Shown piece after piece: positions 7,448 to 14,825 of a stretch of DNA of 29,696 nucleotides (within the stretch, counting starts at the first letter, position 1; each line of letters opens with the position of its first letter). This DNA is from JBBRMW01 sp038239365 (GTDB taxonomy: Bacteria; Chloroflexota; Anaerolineae; Aggregatilineales; UBA2796). A program made the translations under genes and the position numbers. The stretch lies in contig JBBSEU010000028.1 in the NCBI GenBank assembly GCA_038239365.1, positions 1 to 29,696 on the forward strand. The letters are read 5' to 3'. Below the pieces are notes generated by a model. It was not told where the DNA came from and searched no databases. It saw only the letters and a program-made list of their open reading frames with translations.

Positions 7448-7723
7448 TTATTCCTGTGCGCGGACAGATGTGTTCTGCCGGAAAAATGAAGCGGCAGCAA
7501 CGGTCATCACATTAAACAGGATGCCCAACACCAACCCGACCAGTGCGGCTTGTATGGGCAGGTTGCCCGCCGAGAGTGAATACAGCGCGAAAATGATCAC
7601 ATCGGCTACACTGCCCAGGATGAGCGGAATAATGATCCTGACCTGGGTTCGGCGCACGATCATATAGGTAATCAGGATCGAAATCGCAAAGACGATCAAC
7701 AGCAGAACGGAAACAACACTCAC
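7448..7723 (-). CDS. Small three-helix membrane protein
   Basis: A 91-residue hydrophobic protein with three predicted membrane helices (about 3-22, 30-50 and 58-82) and short polar ends (RRTQVR after helix 1, RQNTSVRAQE at the C-terminus). I do not recognise a family. The GTG at 7723 has AAGGAG 8 nt upstream overlapping the kynB stop codon, and its own stop abuts the araC-like ATG, so it sits tightly in the kynB/araC unit. A role as a membrane partner or transporter accessory is only a guess. Confidence 0.7.
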   Translation of the reverse strand: MSVVSVLLLIVFAISILITYMIVRRTQVRIIIPLILGSVADVIIFALYSLSAGNLPIQAALVGLVLGILFNVMTVAAASFFRQNTSVRAQE

Positions 7724-7735
7724 AGCACACGCTCC

Positions 7736-8380
7736 TTAAAGGTGAAGATCACGCAGCACGGCGCGCACTGGCGAACCACAGACCGCCGAAAGCCGCAGCG
7801 GGAGTGCTACCAGTTCGTAGCGACCATCCGGTACACCTGTCAGTTGCAGCGACTCCAGATTGACCATGCCGCGCGTCAACAACTGATGATGACACGGCAA
7901 TGCTTTCGAGTCTACATGATCCACTGAGGGCGAGTCCAGACCAATCAGTACCACACCGCGATCTGCCAGATAGTCGATCAGTTCAACAGTCAGGTAGGCA
8001 AAGGTGTTTGACCACTCGTGATCGGCTAAGTCGCTGGCGGGCGTATGAAACAGGACTCGTTCCGCGCCGTCCAAATCGATCCCGGCTAATTCAGCGGGCG
8101 TAATGCCACCTTCGGCGCGCAGCAAACTGATCACCTGTGCCGTGCCCATATATTTTTTGAGCGGCATTTCGGCGGGGTGCAACCCATTCGAGTCGTAGTG
8201 CCAGTAGGCGTCGGCGTGCGTGCCAGTATGCGCGCTCAGGTGCAGCGTGGTCAGGTTAACCGACGCGCCGGAGTCCTTGCTCATGACCACATCATAGCTG
8301 AACGGCGTATCACCCGGCCACACGGCGATCTGTGGGCTGACGGTGCGCGAAATATCATACAGGCCGTTCACATTGACCAC
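7736..8380 (-). CDS. kynB: Kynurenine formamidase-like cyclase
   Basis: The 214-residue protein fits the metal-dependent cyclase family, closest by eye to bacterial KynB, which hydrolyses N-formylkynurenine to kynurenine and formate in tryptophan breakdown. Diagnostic segments are YDISRTVSPQIAVWPGDTPFS, SAHTGTHADAYWHY with the zinc ligands H51, H55 and D57, GLDSPSVDHVDSKALPCHH, and the closing YELVALPLRLSAVCGSPVRAVL. Length is normal (about 210). The start is GTG at 8380 or the GTG three codons later; it overlaps the upstream gene by 13 nt. No kynA or kynU is present nearby, so another amide or cyclic substrate of the same family remains possible. Confidence 0.8.
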   Translation of the reverse strand: MVNVNGLYDISRTVSPQIAVWPGDTPFSYDVVMSKDSGASVNLTTLHLSAHTGTHADAYWHYDSNGLHPAEMPLKKYMGTAQVISLLRAEGGITPAELAGIDLDGAERVLFHTPASDLADHEWSNTFAYLTVELIDYLADRGVVLIGLDSPSVDHVDSKALPCHHQLLTRGMVNLESLQLTGVPDGRYELVALPLRLSAVCGSPVRAVLRDLHL

Positions 8381-8841
8381 GTTTTACCCGGTCCCACTTG
8401 CACACAGGCTTGATCGGGCGTAAACAATTCCCAGTAGGGCACACCATCCCATTGATCATCGTCAAGCGTGGGGCTGATGACCAATTGACCACCGTTACCG
8501 AATGTTAGCGTTAATGACAAATGTTCCGGCTCAATATCGAAGGCGGTTACCACTTGATTTTCCATGACTGGAATTTTTTGACGGATCAATTCAACGTCAT
8601 TATCGGAGGTGATATATACACCATTTGCAACAAGAACTTTCCAGGTGGTGCCGCGTGAACCCAATATCCATGCGCCCTTTTGCTGGTCACCTAACCTTTT
8701 CGACGGGTAAGGACGTTTGTCGCCCATATGCAACTGTAACTCATCGGCGTAGCTGAGGCGCGCTGCCCAACATAACTCACCAATGACGCCGCGCGTCGCT
8801 TCGTTAAGCTCGGTAAGATCAAACGCTATTTGATTAGCCAT
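8368..8841 (-). CDS. Hypothetical protein with PYWELF and GPG motifs
   Basis: I do not recognise a characterised family. The 157-residue product begins MANQIAFDLTELNEATRGVIGELCWAA; the start at 8841 is chosen over an in-frame extension to 8967 because GAGGG lies about 8 nt upstream and the extension overlaps the coding frame of the preceding small gene. The middle is predicted alpha/beta, then comes a strand-rich section (LSLTLTFGNGGQLVISP) and a conserved-looking end, PYWELFTPDQACVQVGPGKTWS. It is soluble with no signal peptide. Pairing with a small upstream gene and overlap with kynB hint at an immunity- or antitoxin-like module, but this is inference. Confidence 0.6.
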   Translation of the reverse strand: MANQIAFDLTELNEATRGVIGELCWAARLSYADELQLHMGDKRPYPSKRLGDQQKGAWILGSRGTTWKVLVANGVYITSDNDVELIRQKIPVMENQVVTAFDIEPEHLSLTLTFGNGGQLVISPTLDDDQWDGVPYWELFTPDQACVQVGPGKTWSM

Positions 8842-8842
8842 C

Positions 8843-9047
8843 TCATTCACCCTCTTCACCCAAAAACTCGCGTGCCTTCTGGCGCATTTCTTCGTAAGTA
8901 AAGTCTCCACGCGCGTTAGCCGTCCCGGTATTTCCGGCTTGTTTCTCGAATTCCAGAAAATCTCCAAAATCGCGGCGTTGTTCCGTGCGTCATGCCAAAC
9001 TCTCTTGCAACTCGTTCGACCTGTTGAATATCGCGCTTTTTGCTCAT
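8843..9047 (-). pseudogene. Small gene split by a single-base frameshift
   Basis: From ATG 9047 the frame reads MSKKRDIQQVERVAREFGMTH and then derails into a stop. One base later, the neighbouring frame reads EQRRDFGDFLEFEKQAG and on through NARGDFTYEEMRQKAREFLG to a TGA at 8845-8843. Removing one G from the GG at 8983-8984 joins them into a coherent 67-residue protein with a helical N-terminus and a RGDFTYEEM...AREFL end. The two halves are clearly one ancestral gene. It is either a recent inactivation, a programmed slip or a sequencing error. Its stop sits 1 nt before the next gene's ATG, so the two were coupled. Confidence 0.7.
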
Positions 9048-9075
9048 AAGTGCAGCAACAAACTATCAGCCACGC

Positions 9076-9873
9076 TTACACATCCAGCGACAATGATACA
9101 TCCAACCCATAAGCAAGGTACAGCGCCGCGAAGTAGTTCTTGAGTGCCAGAGTCGTATCGTCGTCGGCATCTTCGGGCACAAGCTGAAACGGGAAACGAT
9201 CCGCAAAATCGGGCGGCGCGGGCGTCAGGTTTTTGAGAACGTCGGCTTCCATATCACGTGGAATCACGCTAAAAAAGAGCATCAACATGGCCGCATAGGT
9301 GGGTTGAATCGCGCCAACCAGAAACAGCATATCGAAAACGTGATTAGTGGTGATCTGCAAGCCTTCGACTCGTTTGGCAAAAATATCGTTCGTCTCAAAA
9401 ATGACGCCGGGGGTAGCGCGCGTCCCGGCCACTGAGTCGCCCAAGCCCGGCGAGTCGGAAAGCACCTGTCGCAAGAGCAGGAAAGGCAGCGGTTCGTCTG
9501 GTACAGGTAATCGCTTGAGCAGCCATACTTCGCCCGCGCGGGAAATTGGGTAAGGAATATTTCCGAAGCAGCCGAATGGTTCACCTGTGCGGTTGGCCGG
9601 ACAACCGATGCAGTGTCCGGCCAACGGATCAAGCTGAGCGGCTTCATCCAATAGTTCCTGAACAATCACAACGCGCACTTCTTCCTCACCGTCGGGCGTG
9701 CGCCGTGCCATCTCGAAACCCATCTCGGATGGTGGCCGTTCGTCGCCATTATCACGGTAAAGCTGAATAATTGCGCCCGCCCGCTCGCGTGCCTTGATGC
9801 GTGCCAAAATGCCTTCTGTGGAGAGCGTCGCCTTTGGCACGCACTGCAAATCGATCACATAGTCGATACCCAC
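9076..9873 (-). CDS. Uncharacterised protein with a Cys-x2-Cys-x10-Cys motif
   Basis: A 265-residue protein of no family I can name. It starts MGIDYVIDLQCVPK and has a striking GHCIGCPANRTGEPFGCFGN segment with C88, C91 and C102; with C11 these could make a four-Cys zinc or iron-sulfur site. The rest is mixed helix with two hydrophobic stretches (VFDMLFLVGAIQ, YAAMLMLFFSVI) that look buried rather than membrane-spanning, and a C-terminal helix ALKNYFAALYLAYGLDVSLSL. The GTG start at 9873 is preceded by GGGA. It follows the epoxide-hydrolase-like gene by 4 nt and is therefore in the same transcript. Confidence 0.7.
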   Translation of the reverse strand: MGIDYVIDLQCVPKATLSTEGILARIKARERAGAIIQLYRDNGDERPPSEMGFEMARRTPDGEEEVRVVIVQELLDEAAQLDPLAGHCIGCPANRTGEPFGCFGNIPYPISRAGEVWLLKRLPVPDEPLPFLLLRQVLSDSPGLGDSVAGTRATPGVIFETNDIFAKRVEGLQITTNHVFDMLFLVGAIQPTYAAMLMLFFSVIPRDMEADVLKNLTPAPPDFADRFPFQLVPEDADDDTTLALKNYFAALYLAYGLDVSLSLDV

Positions 9874-9877
9874 GCGG

Positions 9878-10765
9878 CTAGAGTCCCTTCAAAAAGTCGA
9901 GTGTGTAGCGGTTCACCATGTCCGGGCATTCCTGCTGCACCCAATGCGACGCACCCTGAATGTACTTTATTTTCAGATCGTCCACGTAAGGCCGCGTCCA
10001 TTCGGCGGTTTGTGTTGTCAAATAGGCATCCTGATCGCCCCAGATCAACAGCGATGGCACTTCAACCGTTGAATCCGTGCTGGCGACGCGGCCTCGTTCT
10101 CGGAACAGCGCGCGATACCAGTCGATCCCGGCAGACAGTGCGCCTGGCTGTGACCAGGCTGTTTTGAAGTAGCTGAGTTCCTCATCGCTGATCATGTCTT
10201 TAGCGGCGTGCTTCAAGCCGTCGGTCAAACCTTTGTAGTCGTTCATACTGATCGCACGCTCTGGCAAGCCGGGAATTTGAAAGAAGGCGATGTACCAGCT
10301 TTTGAAGATTTGCGGCAGGTAAAAGGACTGTAGAACCGTCTTCCCTACCGATGGATGCGGCACGTTGCACACGATCAGTTTATCAACCAATTCCGGGTAG
10401 CGCGCGCCAAATGTCCAAGTGATCGCGCCGCCCCAATCGTGACCCATCACAGCGGCGGCCTTGTCGTAGCCCAATGCGCGGATCAAATTGGCGACATCAT
10501 CCGAGAGCGTGAAAATATCGTAAGGGCCGTGCTTATCGGTCAGGTTATAGCCGCGTTGATCGACGGCCACGACTCGATAACCCGCCGCCGCAAACGGTTT
10601 GATCTGATGTCGCCAACTGTACCAGAACTCCGGGAAGCCATGCAGCAAAACGATCAGCGGTGCATGTTCCTCACCTTCGAGAACAACGTGCATGTTCAGA
10701 TCGCCCACTTCAAGCATCTGGTGCTGAAAATCTTCGGGGCGAAGGATGGTTTGCTGTGCTTCCAA
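9878..10765 (-). CDS. Alpha/beta hydrolase, epoxide hydrolase-like
   Basis: The 295-residue protein shows the soluble epoxide hydrolase pattern: HGFPEFWYSWRHQI (oxyanion HGFP at 42-45), DQRGYNLTDKH, the nucleophile elbow GHDWGGAI with Asp110 instead of Ser, a cap region (about 140-215), an acid near LLIWGDQDAYL and the catalytic His274 in GASHWVQQE. The Asp nucleophile and HGFPEFWYSWR point to epoxide hydrolase or the related dehalogenases rather than an esterase. The apparent start is TTG at 10765 with AGGAT 8 nt upstream; an ATG at residue 17 is the alternative. It lies 51 nt downstream of the acyl-CoA synthetase gene, suggesting shared lipid or xenobiotic degradation. Confidence 0.85.
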   Translation of the reverse strand: MEAQQTILRPEDFQHQMLEVGDLNMHVVLEGEEHAPLIVLLHGFPEFWYSWRHQIKPFAAAGYRVVAVDQRGYNLTDKHGPYDIFTLSDDVANLIRALGYDKAAAVMGHDWGGAITWTFGARYPELVDKLIVCNVPHPSVGKTVLQSFYLPQIFKSWYIAFFQIPGLPERAISMNDYKGLTDGLKHAAKDMISDEELSYFKTAWSQPGALSAGIDWYRALFRERGRVASTDSTVEVPSLLIWGDQDAYLTTQTAEWTRPYVDDLKIKYIQGASHWVQQECPDMVNRYTLDFLKGL

Positions 10766-10816
10766 TAAACGTGATCCTGTTTTTCAATAGCCAGATTATA
10801 GCCCAGGCAATCTATG

Positions 10817-12361
10817 TTAAGGCGAAGTTGCGTCCGAAAACTGCTCGGTCAACAGCTTTTTATCGATCTTGCCGGGGCCGGTCTTGGGGAGCGCCTCCAC
10901 AAAAATAACCGACTTCGGCACTTTGTAGCGGGCTAAGCGACTGGATAGAAAGGCGATCAAGTCCGACGCGCTGACGTTTTGAGCAGCCTTCAGCACAACA
11001 ATTGCTCTACCCACTTCGCCCCAGTGAGTATCCGGTACGCCGATCAGCGCAGCCTCGGCAACGGCGGGATGGGCGTGCATGACACTTTCCACTTCAATTG
11101 GGTAAATATTTTCGCCGCCGCTGATGATCATATCCTTGAGCCGCCCGACAATCGAATAGCAGCCGTCCGCGTCACACAGCGCCAGATCACCCGTATGCAG
11201 CCAGCCATCGCGGATGGCCTGTGCCGTCGCGGTTGGGTTGTTCCAGTAGCCGGGCGTGACGTGTGGCCCGCGAATGATCAGTTCGCCCATTTCGCCCGGC
11301 GCACATTGACCACCATCGGGACGTACCACACGCACATCAATGTGCAATAGCGGATAACCTACCGCTCCGGGTTTGGCGCGCACCTGATCATCAGGCAGCC
11401 AGAAGGTATTCGGCCCCGCTTCGGTCAGGCCATAGCCCGTTTTGAAGTCCACACCCTTTTCCCAGAACTTCTCGAAAATCGGCATAGGGCACGGAGCGCC
11501 GCCGCTGATCACTAATTTTAACCGCGAAAAATCTGCCGTTGCCCAACGGGGGTGTCCCTGCAACGATACAAACATAGTAGGCACGCCGAACAAGAGTGTC
11601 ACGCCGCCCTCGGCTACCAGATCGAAGACCTGCTCCGCATCAAAGCTCCTGCAAAGGATGCTCTTGCCGCCTGCGTGAATCAAGGGCAGCGTGAACACGT
11701 TCAAGCCCCCGGTATGAAATAGCGGCGAATTCAGGATCGCTACATCATCCTGATCGAGTCCCCAACTCAGGAGCGTGTTGATCGCGTTCCAGGTCATGTT
11801 GCCGTGCGTCAGGATCGCGCCTTTGGGGAGTCCGGTAGTGCCGCCCGTGTAGCAGATCACCCAGGGTGAATCAGGTGTTAAATCGAGGTGAGGCGGTGGC
11901 GTTGTGGGGAACTGCTCACGATTTGAAAATGGTACGTCATTCAGATCATTGCCCAACGCGACGAAATGACGCACGCTCTTGATCTGTGGGCGAAGCTGAT
12001 CAACCTGAGTCGTGAAATCATCCGAGTAGATCAACAGGCAGGGCGCGGCATCGTTTAGCAGGCCGCTCAATTCGTGAACGGTCAGACGCCAATTCAGATT
12101 TTGCAGCACCGCGCCGATCTTGCCGCAAGCCATCCAAATATCGAGATATTCCAGGCTGTTGGTGGCATAAACGGCAACGCGATCTCCGGCCTCAACGCCT
12201 GACGAGATTAAAAAATGCGCCGTCTGGTTCGCGCTGGCGTTCCATTCGCGGTAAGTGATCTCACGTCTACTGATCGTATCATGCAGTGCGATCCGCTCTG
12301 GTGAAAGCTGCGCGCGTTTTTCGAGAATGTCCGGGACGAAGGCCGATAGTTGCGTCAACAC
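10817..12361 (-). CDS. Long-chain-type acyl-CoA synthetase (AMP-forming)
   Basis: A 514-residue ANL-superfamily ligase that activates a carboxylic acid to acyl-AMP and then to the CoA thioester. The phosphate-binding loop YTGGTTGLPK is at 171-180, followed by NSPLFHTGGLN, the adenine-binding GYGLTEAGPNTF, the LHTGDLALCDADGCYSIVGRLKDMIISGGENIYP hinge block seen in pieces, and the C-terminal catalytic Lys in LPKTGPGKIDKKLL. The N-terminus starts directly with the family's ILEKRAQLSPERIAL, and length is normal for the shorter fatty-acid/aromatic acid members. Its GTG start (12361) lies 7 nt after the preceding hydrolase stop. The acyl substrate cannot be read from the sequence. Confidence 0.9.
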   Translation of the reverse strand: MLTQLSAFVPDILEKRAQLSPERIALHDTISRREITYREWNASANQTAHFLISSGVEAGDRVAVYATNSLEYLDIWMACGKIGAVLQNLNWRLTVHELSGLLNDAAPCLLIYSDDFTTQVDQLRPQIKSVRHFVALGNDLNDVPFSNREQFPTTPPPHLDLTPDSPWVICYTGGTTGLPKGAILTHGNMTWNAINTLLSWGLDQDDVAILNSPLFHTGGLNVFTLPLIHAGGKSILCRSFDAEQVFDLVAEGGVTLLFGVPTMFVSLQGHPRWATADFSRLKLVISGGAPCPMPIFEKFWEKGVDFKTGYGLTEAGPNTFWLPDDQVRAKPGAVGYPLLHIDVRVVRPDGGQCAPGEMGELIIRGPHVTPGYWNNPTATAQAIRDGWLHTGDLALCDADGCYSIVGRLKDMIISGGENIYPIEVESVMHAHPAVAEAALIGVPDTHWGEVGRAIVVLKAAQNVSASDLIAFLSSRLARYKVPKSVIFVEALPKTGPGKIDKKLLTEQFSDATSP

Positions 12362-12368
12362 AAATCAT

Positions 12369-13115
12369 TTATCCGGCTAACTGATCGGCGCGCGTTAGAA
12401 AGTCGCCAAGTACCTGCCGGAAACGCTCCGGCGACTGCTCGTGAATCGGATGACCGATGTCTTCAAAAATTTCAACGTGCCCATCGGCGACTTTGGCGGC
12501 TAATCGCTGTGCTACCGGGATCGGGTTGAGGGTGTCTTTGGTACCAAGCATGATCAGCAGCGGACACTTGATCTTATCGGCGTCGTTGTGGCTGATGTCG
12601 CCACCGCCCTCGATGGTTTGCAAAAAGCCGTCTACCCAGTCGTGTACCATTTGTTCCCAATAGTGACCCTGCCGCGCCTGCATATCGGCGGTAATCCAAT
12701 CGGGCGGCAAATGCGCTTTGATGCGCGGGATCATGTCTGATCCGTAGAAACCCACTGCACCCCAGGCCGCCACTGAACGACAGGGGCGCAGTTCACTGAC
12801 TACGAGTGCCACTTCGCCACCATCGCTGAAGCCCAAGACATGCGGACAATCCAGTTTCAAGGCGTCGATCAGCGCGGCCATGTCTGCTGCATCGCGTTTG
12901 TAGAAGTCTTTGGGGTAAGTGCGCGGTTTTGGGAACGATTGACTGTAGCCGCGCAAATCGGGCGCAATGACGCGATATTTCTGGGCAAGCCAATCCAGTT
13001 CTGCGCCCGTATCGGAGCGGCCACTGCCCATAAAGCCGTGCAAAAAGAGCAGCGGCACGCCTGAACCCATATCTTCATAAAAAAAGGTGGCATCATTCAA
13101 AGTGATAAAAGGCAT
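12369..13115 (-). CDS. Alpha/beta hydrolase, Ser-nucleophile type
   Basis: The 248-residue enzyme carries LLFLHGFMGSGRSDT (oxyanion loop), APDLRGYSQS, the nucleophile elbow GFSDGGEVAL with Ser97, a probable acid around LLIMLGTKDTLNP and His222 in GHPIHEQSPERF. It has the size of a compact esterase or C-C hydrolase of the MhpC/BioH type; the specific substrate is unknown. The ATG has AAGGGA 8 nt upstream. It sits 25 nt after rsmH and 7 nt before the acyl-CoA synthetase, so it probably works with the latter. Confidence 0.87.
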   Translation of the reverse strand: MPFITLNDATFFYEDMGSGVPLLFLHGFMGSGRSDTGAELDWLAQKYRVIAPDLRGYSQSFPKPRTYPKDFYKRDAADMAALIDALKLDCPHVLGFSDGGEVALVVSELRPCRSVAAWGAVGFYGSDMIPRIKAHLPPDWITADMQARQGHYWEQMVHDWVDGFLQTIEGGGDISHNDADKIKCPLLIMLGTKDTLNPIPVAQRLAAKVADGHVEIFEDIGHPIHEQSPERFRQVLGDFLTRADQLAG

Positions 13116-13140
13116 AAAGTTTTCCCTTTAATGATAATGA

Positions 13141-14100
13141 TCAGCGTTTTTCAACAATGCGTAGTTGTGCGCTGCGGCTGCGCGGATTGGCGGCGACTTC
13201 GGCTTCATCGGCGCTGATTGGTTTGCGCGTGATCAGGTTGAGGCGGGCGACATGGCCGCACGTACACACGGGTTGTTTGGGCGGGCAAATACAATCCGTC
13301 GCCTCGTGTTTGAAATACTGCTTGACGATCCGATCTTCAAGACTATGAAAGCTGATCACGGCTAACCGTCCGCCCGGCGCAAGCAGCTTGATGGCAGCCG
13401 GAAGCACACGTTCAAGCCCGCCCAATTCATCGTTCACGGCGATTCGCAAGGCCTGAAAGCTGCGCGTGGCGGGGTGAATCTTCTGGCGATGTGAGGCCGG
13501 GATCGCGCCTGCGATTACTTCCGCCAACTGTTTCGTGGTGCTGATCGGGCGGGCGGCCAAAATTGCGCGGGCAATGCGGCGGCTGTCGTGTTCTTCGCCG
13601 TACTGGTAAATCATATCGGCTAAGGCGGATTCGGTCAGTGTGTTGACCAGATCGGCGGCGGTTGGCTCATCCGAGTCGGGATTCATCCGCATATCAAGCG
13701 GCCCATCGGTACGGAAAGCAAAACCGCGCTCAGCCTGATCAACCTGCATGGATGAAATGCCCAGGTCAAGCAGAATGCCGTTGACCTGCGTGAAACCGTG
13801 TGGTGCGGCCAATGCGCCCATCTGATCATAATTGGCATGAACAAGCGTCACACGATCACCGAAGCGGGCGAGTCGTTCGCTGGCAATCGTCAACGCACTC
13901 AGATCACGATCAAAGCCAAGCAGTCGCGCTGTCCGAGTTGCGGCCAGGATCGCGGTACTGTGCCCGCCGGCTCCAATCGTCCCATCAATGAACAGGCCAT
14001 CGGGATGTACGCTGAGGTTCAACCCGTCAATCACGGGTTGCAGTAAGACGGAGACATGCGGCGGCGTGGATAAAATCGTCACTGGCTTACTTTCTGCCAT
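13141..14100 (-). CDS. rsmH: 16S rRNA m4C1402 N4-methyltransferase
   Basis: RsmH methylates N4 of C1402 in the ribosomal decoding centre. The 319-residue protein starts MAESKPVTIL at 14100; the same frame is open to 14418 but that extension only mirrors the RNase H gene. Family landmarks are HVSVLLQPVIDGL, GLFIDGTIGAGGHSTAIL (SAM motif), DRDLSALTIA, VNGILLDLGISSMQVDQAERGFAFR, GPLDMRMNP, LAVISFHSLEDRIVKQYFK, then a CICPPKQPVCTCG four-Cys segment and the final NPRSRSAQLRIVEK. Length is typical (about 310). It overlaps the RNase H gene by 14 nt. In many bacteria rsmH belongs to the mraZ-rsmH-fts division cluster; none of those genes is here. Confidence 0.96.
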   Translation of the reverse strand: MAESKPVTILSTPPHVSVLLQPVIDGLNLSVHPDGLFIDGTIGAGGHSTAILAATRTARLLGFDRDLSALTIASERLARFGDRVTLVHANYDQMGALAAPHGFTQVNGILLDLGISSMQVDQAERGFAFRTDGPLDMRMNPDSDEPTAADLVNTLTESALADMIYQYGEEHDSRRIARAILAARPISTTKQLAEVIAGAIPASHRQKIHPATRSFQALRIAVNDELGGLERVLPAAIKLLAPGGRLAVISFHSLEDRIVKQYFKHEATDCICPPKQPVCTCGHVARLNLITRKPISADEAEVAANPRSRSAQLRIVEKR

Positions 14101-14728
14101 AATCTGCCGGGTTTTCGCCCCAATCGCGCGTTTCCCATTTGAGAATTTTGTTGGGGTATTTGTTAGCATCCAGCCAGGCTTCGGCGCGCGCAATACGACG
14201 GAATAATTCGGCGTTGGCGGCACTTTGCAAATGCTGCGTGCGGCACTGTTTGGCGGCGATCCAACCGAGCGCAATCTTGGAGTCGGAATAGATGGGCAGA
14301 TCAAGCGCACGCTGCTGGCATAGTTCCAAGACATGAACAATCGCCAGAAATTCGCCAATGTTGTTCGTGCCATCCGGGAAGGGGCCTTCGCTGAATAATT
14401 CTTCGCCCGTTTCGACATTCACGCCGCGATACTCCACCGGGCCGGGCACGCCTTCGCAGGCTGCATCTACCGCATAACTGGGCAGGATCGGCGGTGGCGC
14501 ATCGAATAAGCGTTCCTTGACGGGTGCAGCCGCCGGGCGCTGACCGCGATAATCGGCGTACTGGCCGCGATAGGCGCGTTCGGCTTCGTCTCGGCTCTCG
14601 AACGATTTATACTCGCCACCCGCAAAGCCCTGCACCTGCGCGGCGCACTCGTCCCAGGTAGCGAAGATTCCGGTCTGGCGGCCTTTCCAGACGACGTAGT
14701 ATTTTTGCGATTTTTGCTTTTTCGGCAT
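14087..14728 (-). CDS. rnhA: Ribonuclease HI with N-terminal hybrid-binding (viroplasmin-like) domain
   Basis: RNase H1 cuts the RNA strand of RNA-DNA hybrids. From ATG 14728 (GGA 5 nt upstream) the 213-residue protein has an N-terminal hybrid-binding domain (about 9-54: KYYVVWKGRQTGIFATWDEC, SFESRDEAERAY), a Pro/Arg linker, and the catalytic domain with all four acidic residues: D88 (YAVDAACEG), E126 (NNIGEFLAI), D149 (IYSDSKIALGW) and D209 (NPADYGRK). The layout matches Bacillus halodurans-type RNase HI. In-frame TTG (14746) and ATG (14734) starts are alternatives. It heads the long minus-strand gene run and is divergent from galT. Confidence 0.92.
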   Translation of the reverse strand: MPKKQKSQKYYVVWKGRQTGIFATWDECAAQVQGFAGGEYKSFESRDEAERAYRGQYADYRGQRPAAAPVKERLFDAPPPILPSYAVDAACEGVPGPVEYRGVNVETGEELFSEGPFPDGTNNIGEFLAIVHVLELCQQRALDLPIYSDSKIALGWIAAKQCRTQHLQSAANAELFRRIARAEAWLDANKYPNKILKWETRDWGENPADYGRK

Positions 14729-14754
14729 GTACATCCAATTCGACAAACTAGCTA

Positions 14755-14760
14755 TATAAT
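14755..14760 (+). promoter_or_regulatory. Candidate -10 box for galT in the divergent gap
   Basis: A perfect TATAAT lies in the 97-nt gap between the divergent RNase H and galT genes, 66 nt ahead of the galT ATG, but no convincing -35 is found 16-19 nt upstream. The complementary AT-rich stretch may also serve the minus-strand gene. Confidence 0.35.
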
Positions 14761-14825
14761 CTACCGCTGTGATCTCGAATTTTCTATGCCTGAGTGTTAT
14801 TTCTGCGTTTGAAAGCAGGAACTGA

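Noticed and set aside
8842..8967. N-terminal extension of the PYWELF-motif gene
   Set aside because: It runs in a different frame across the frameshifted small gene and lacks protein-like character; GAGGG and ATG at 8841 give a better start.
14101..14418. N-terminal extension of the rsmH frame
   Set aside because: The extra 106 codons overlap the RNase H gene in another frame and have no RsmH character; the family start fits MAESKPVT at 14100.
7736..14728. Reading the whole minus-strand run as one biosynthetic cluster
   Set aside because: Genes are close but mix rRNA modification, RNA-DNA hybrid removal, lipid or xenobiotic hydrolysis and a cyclase; only the acyl-CoA synthetase and hydrolases suggest shared chemistry.
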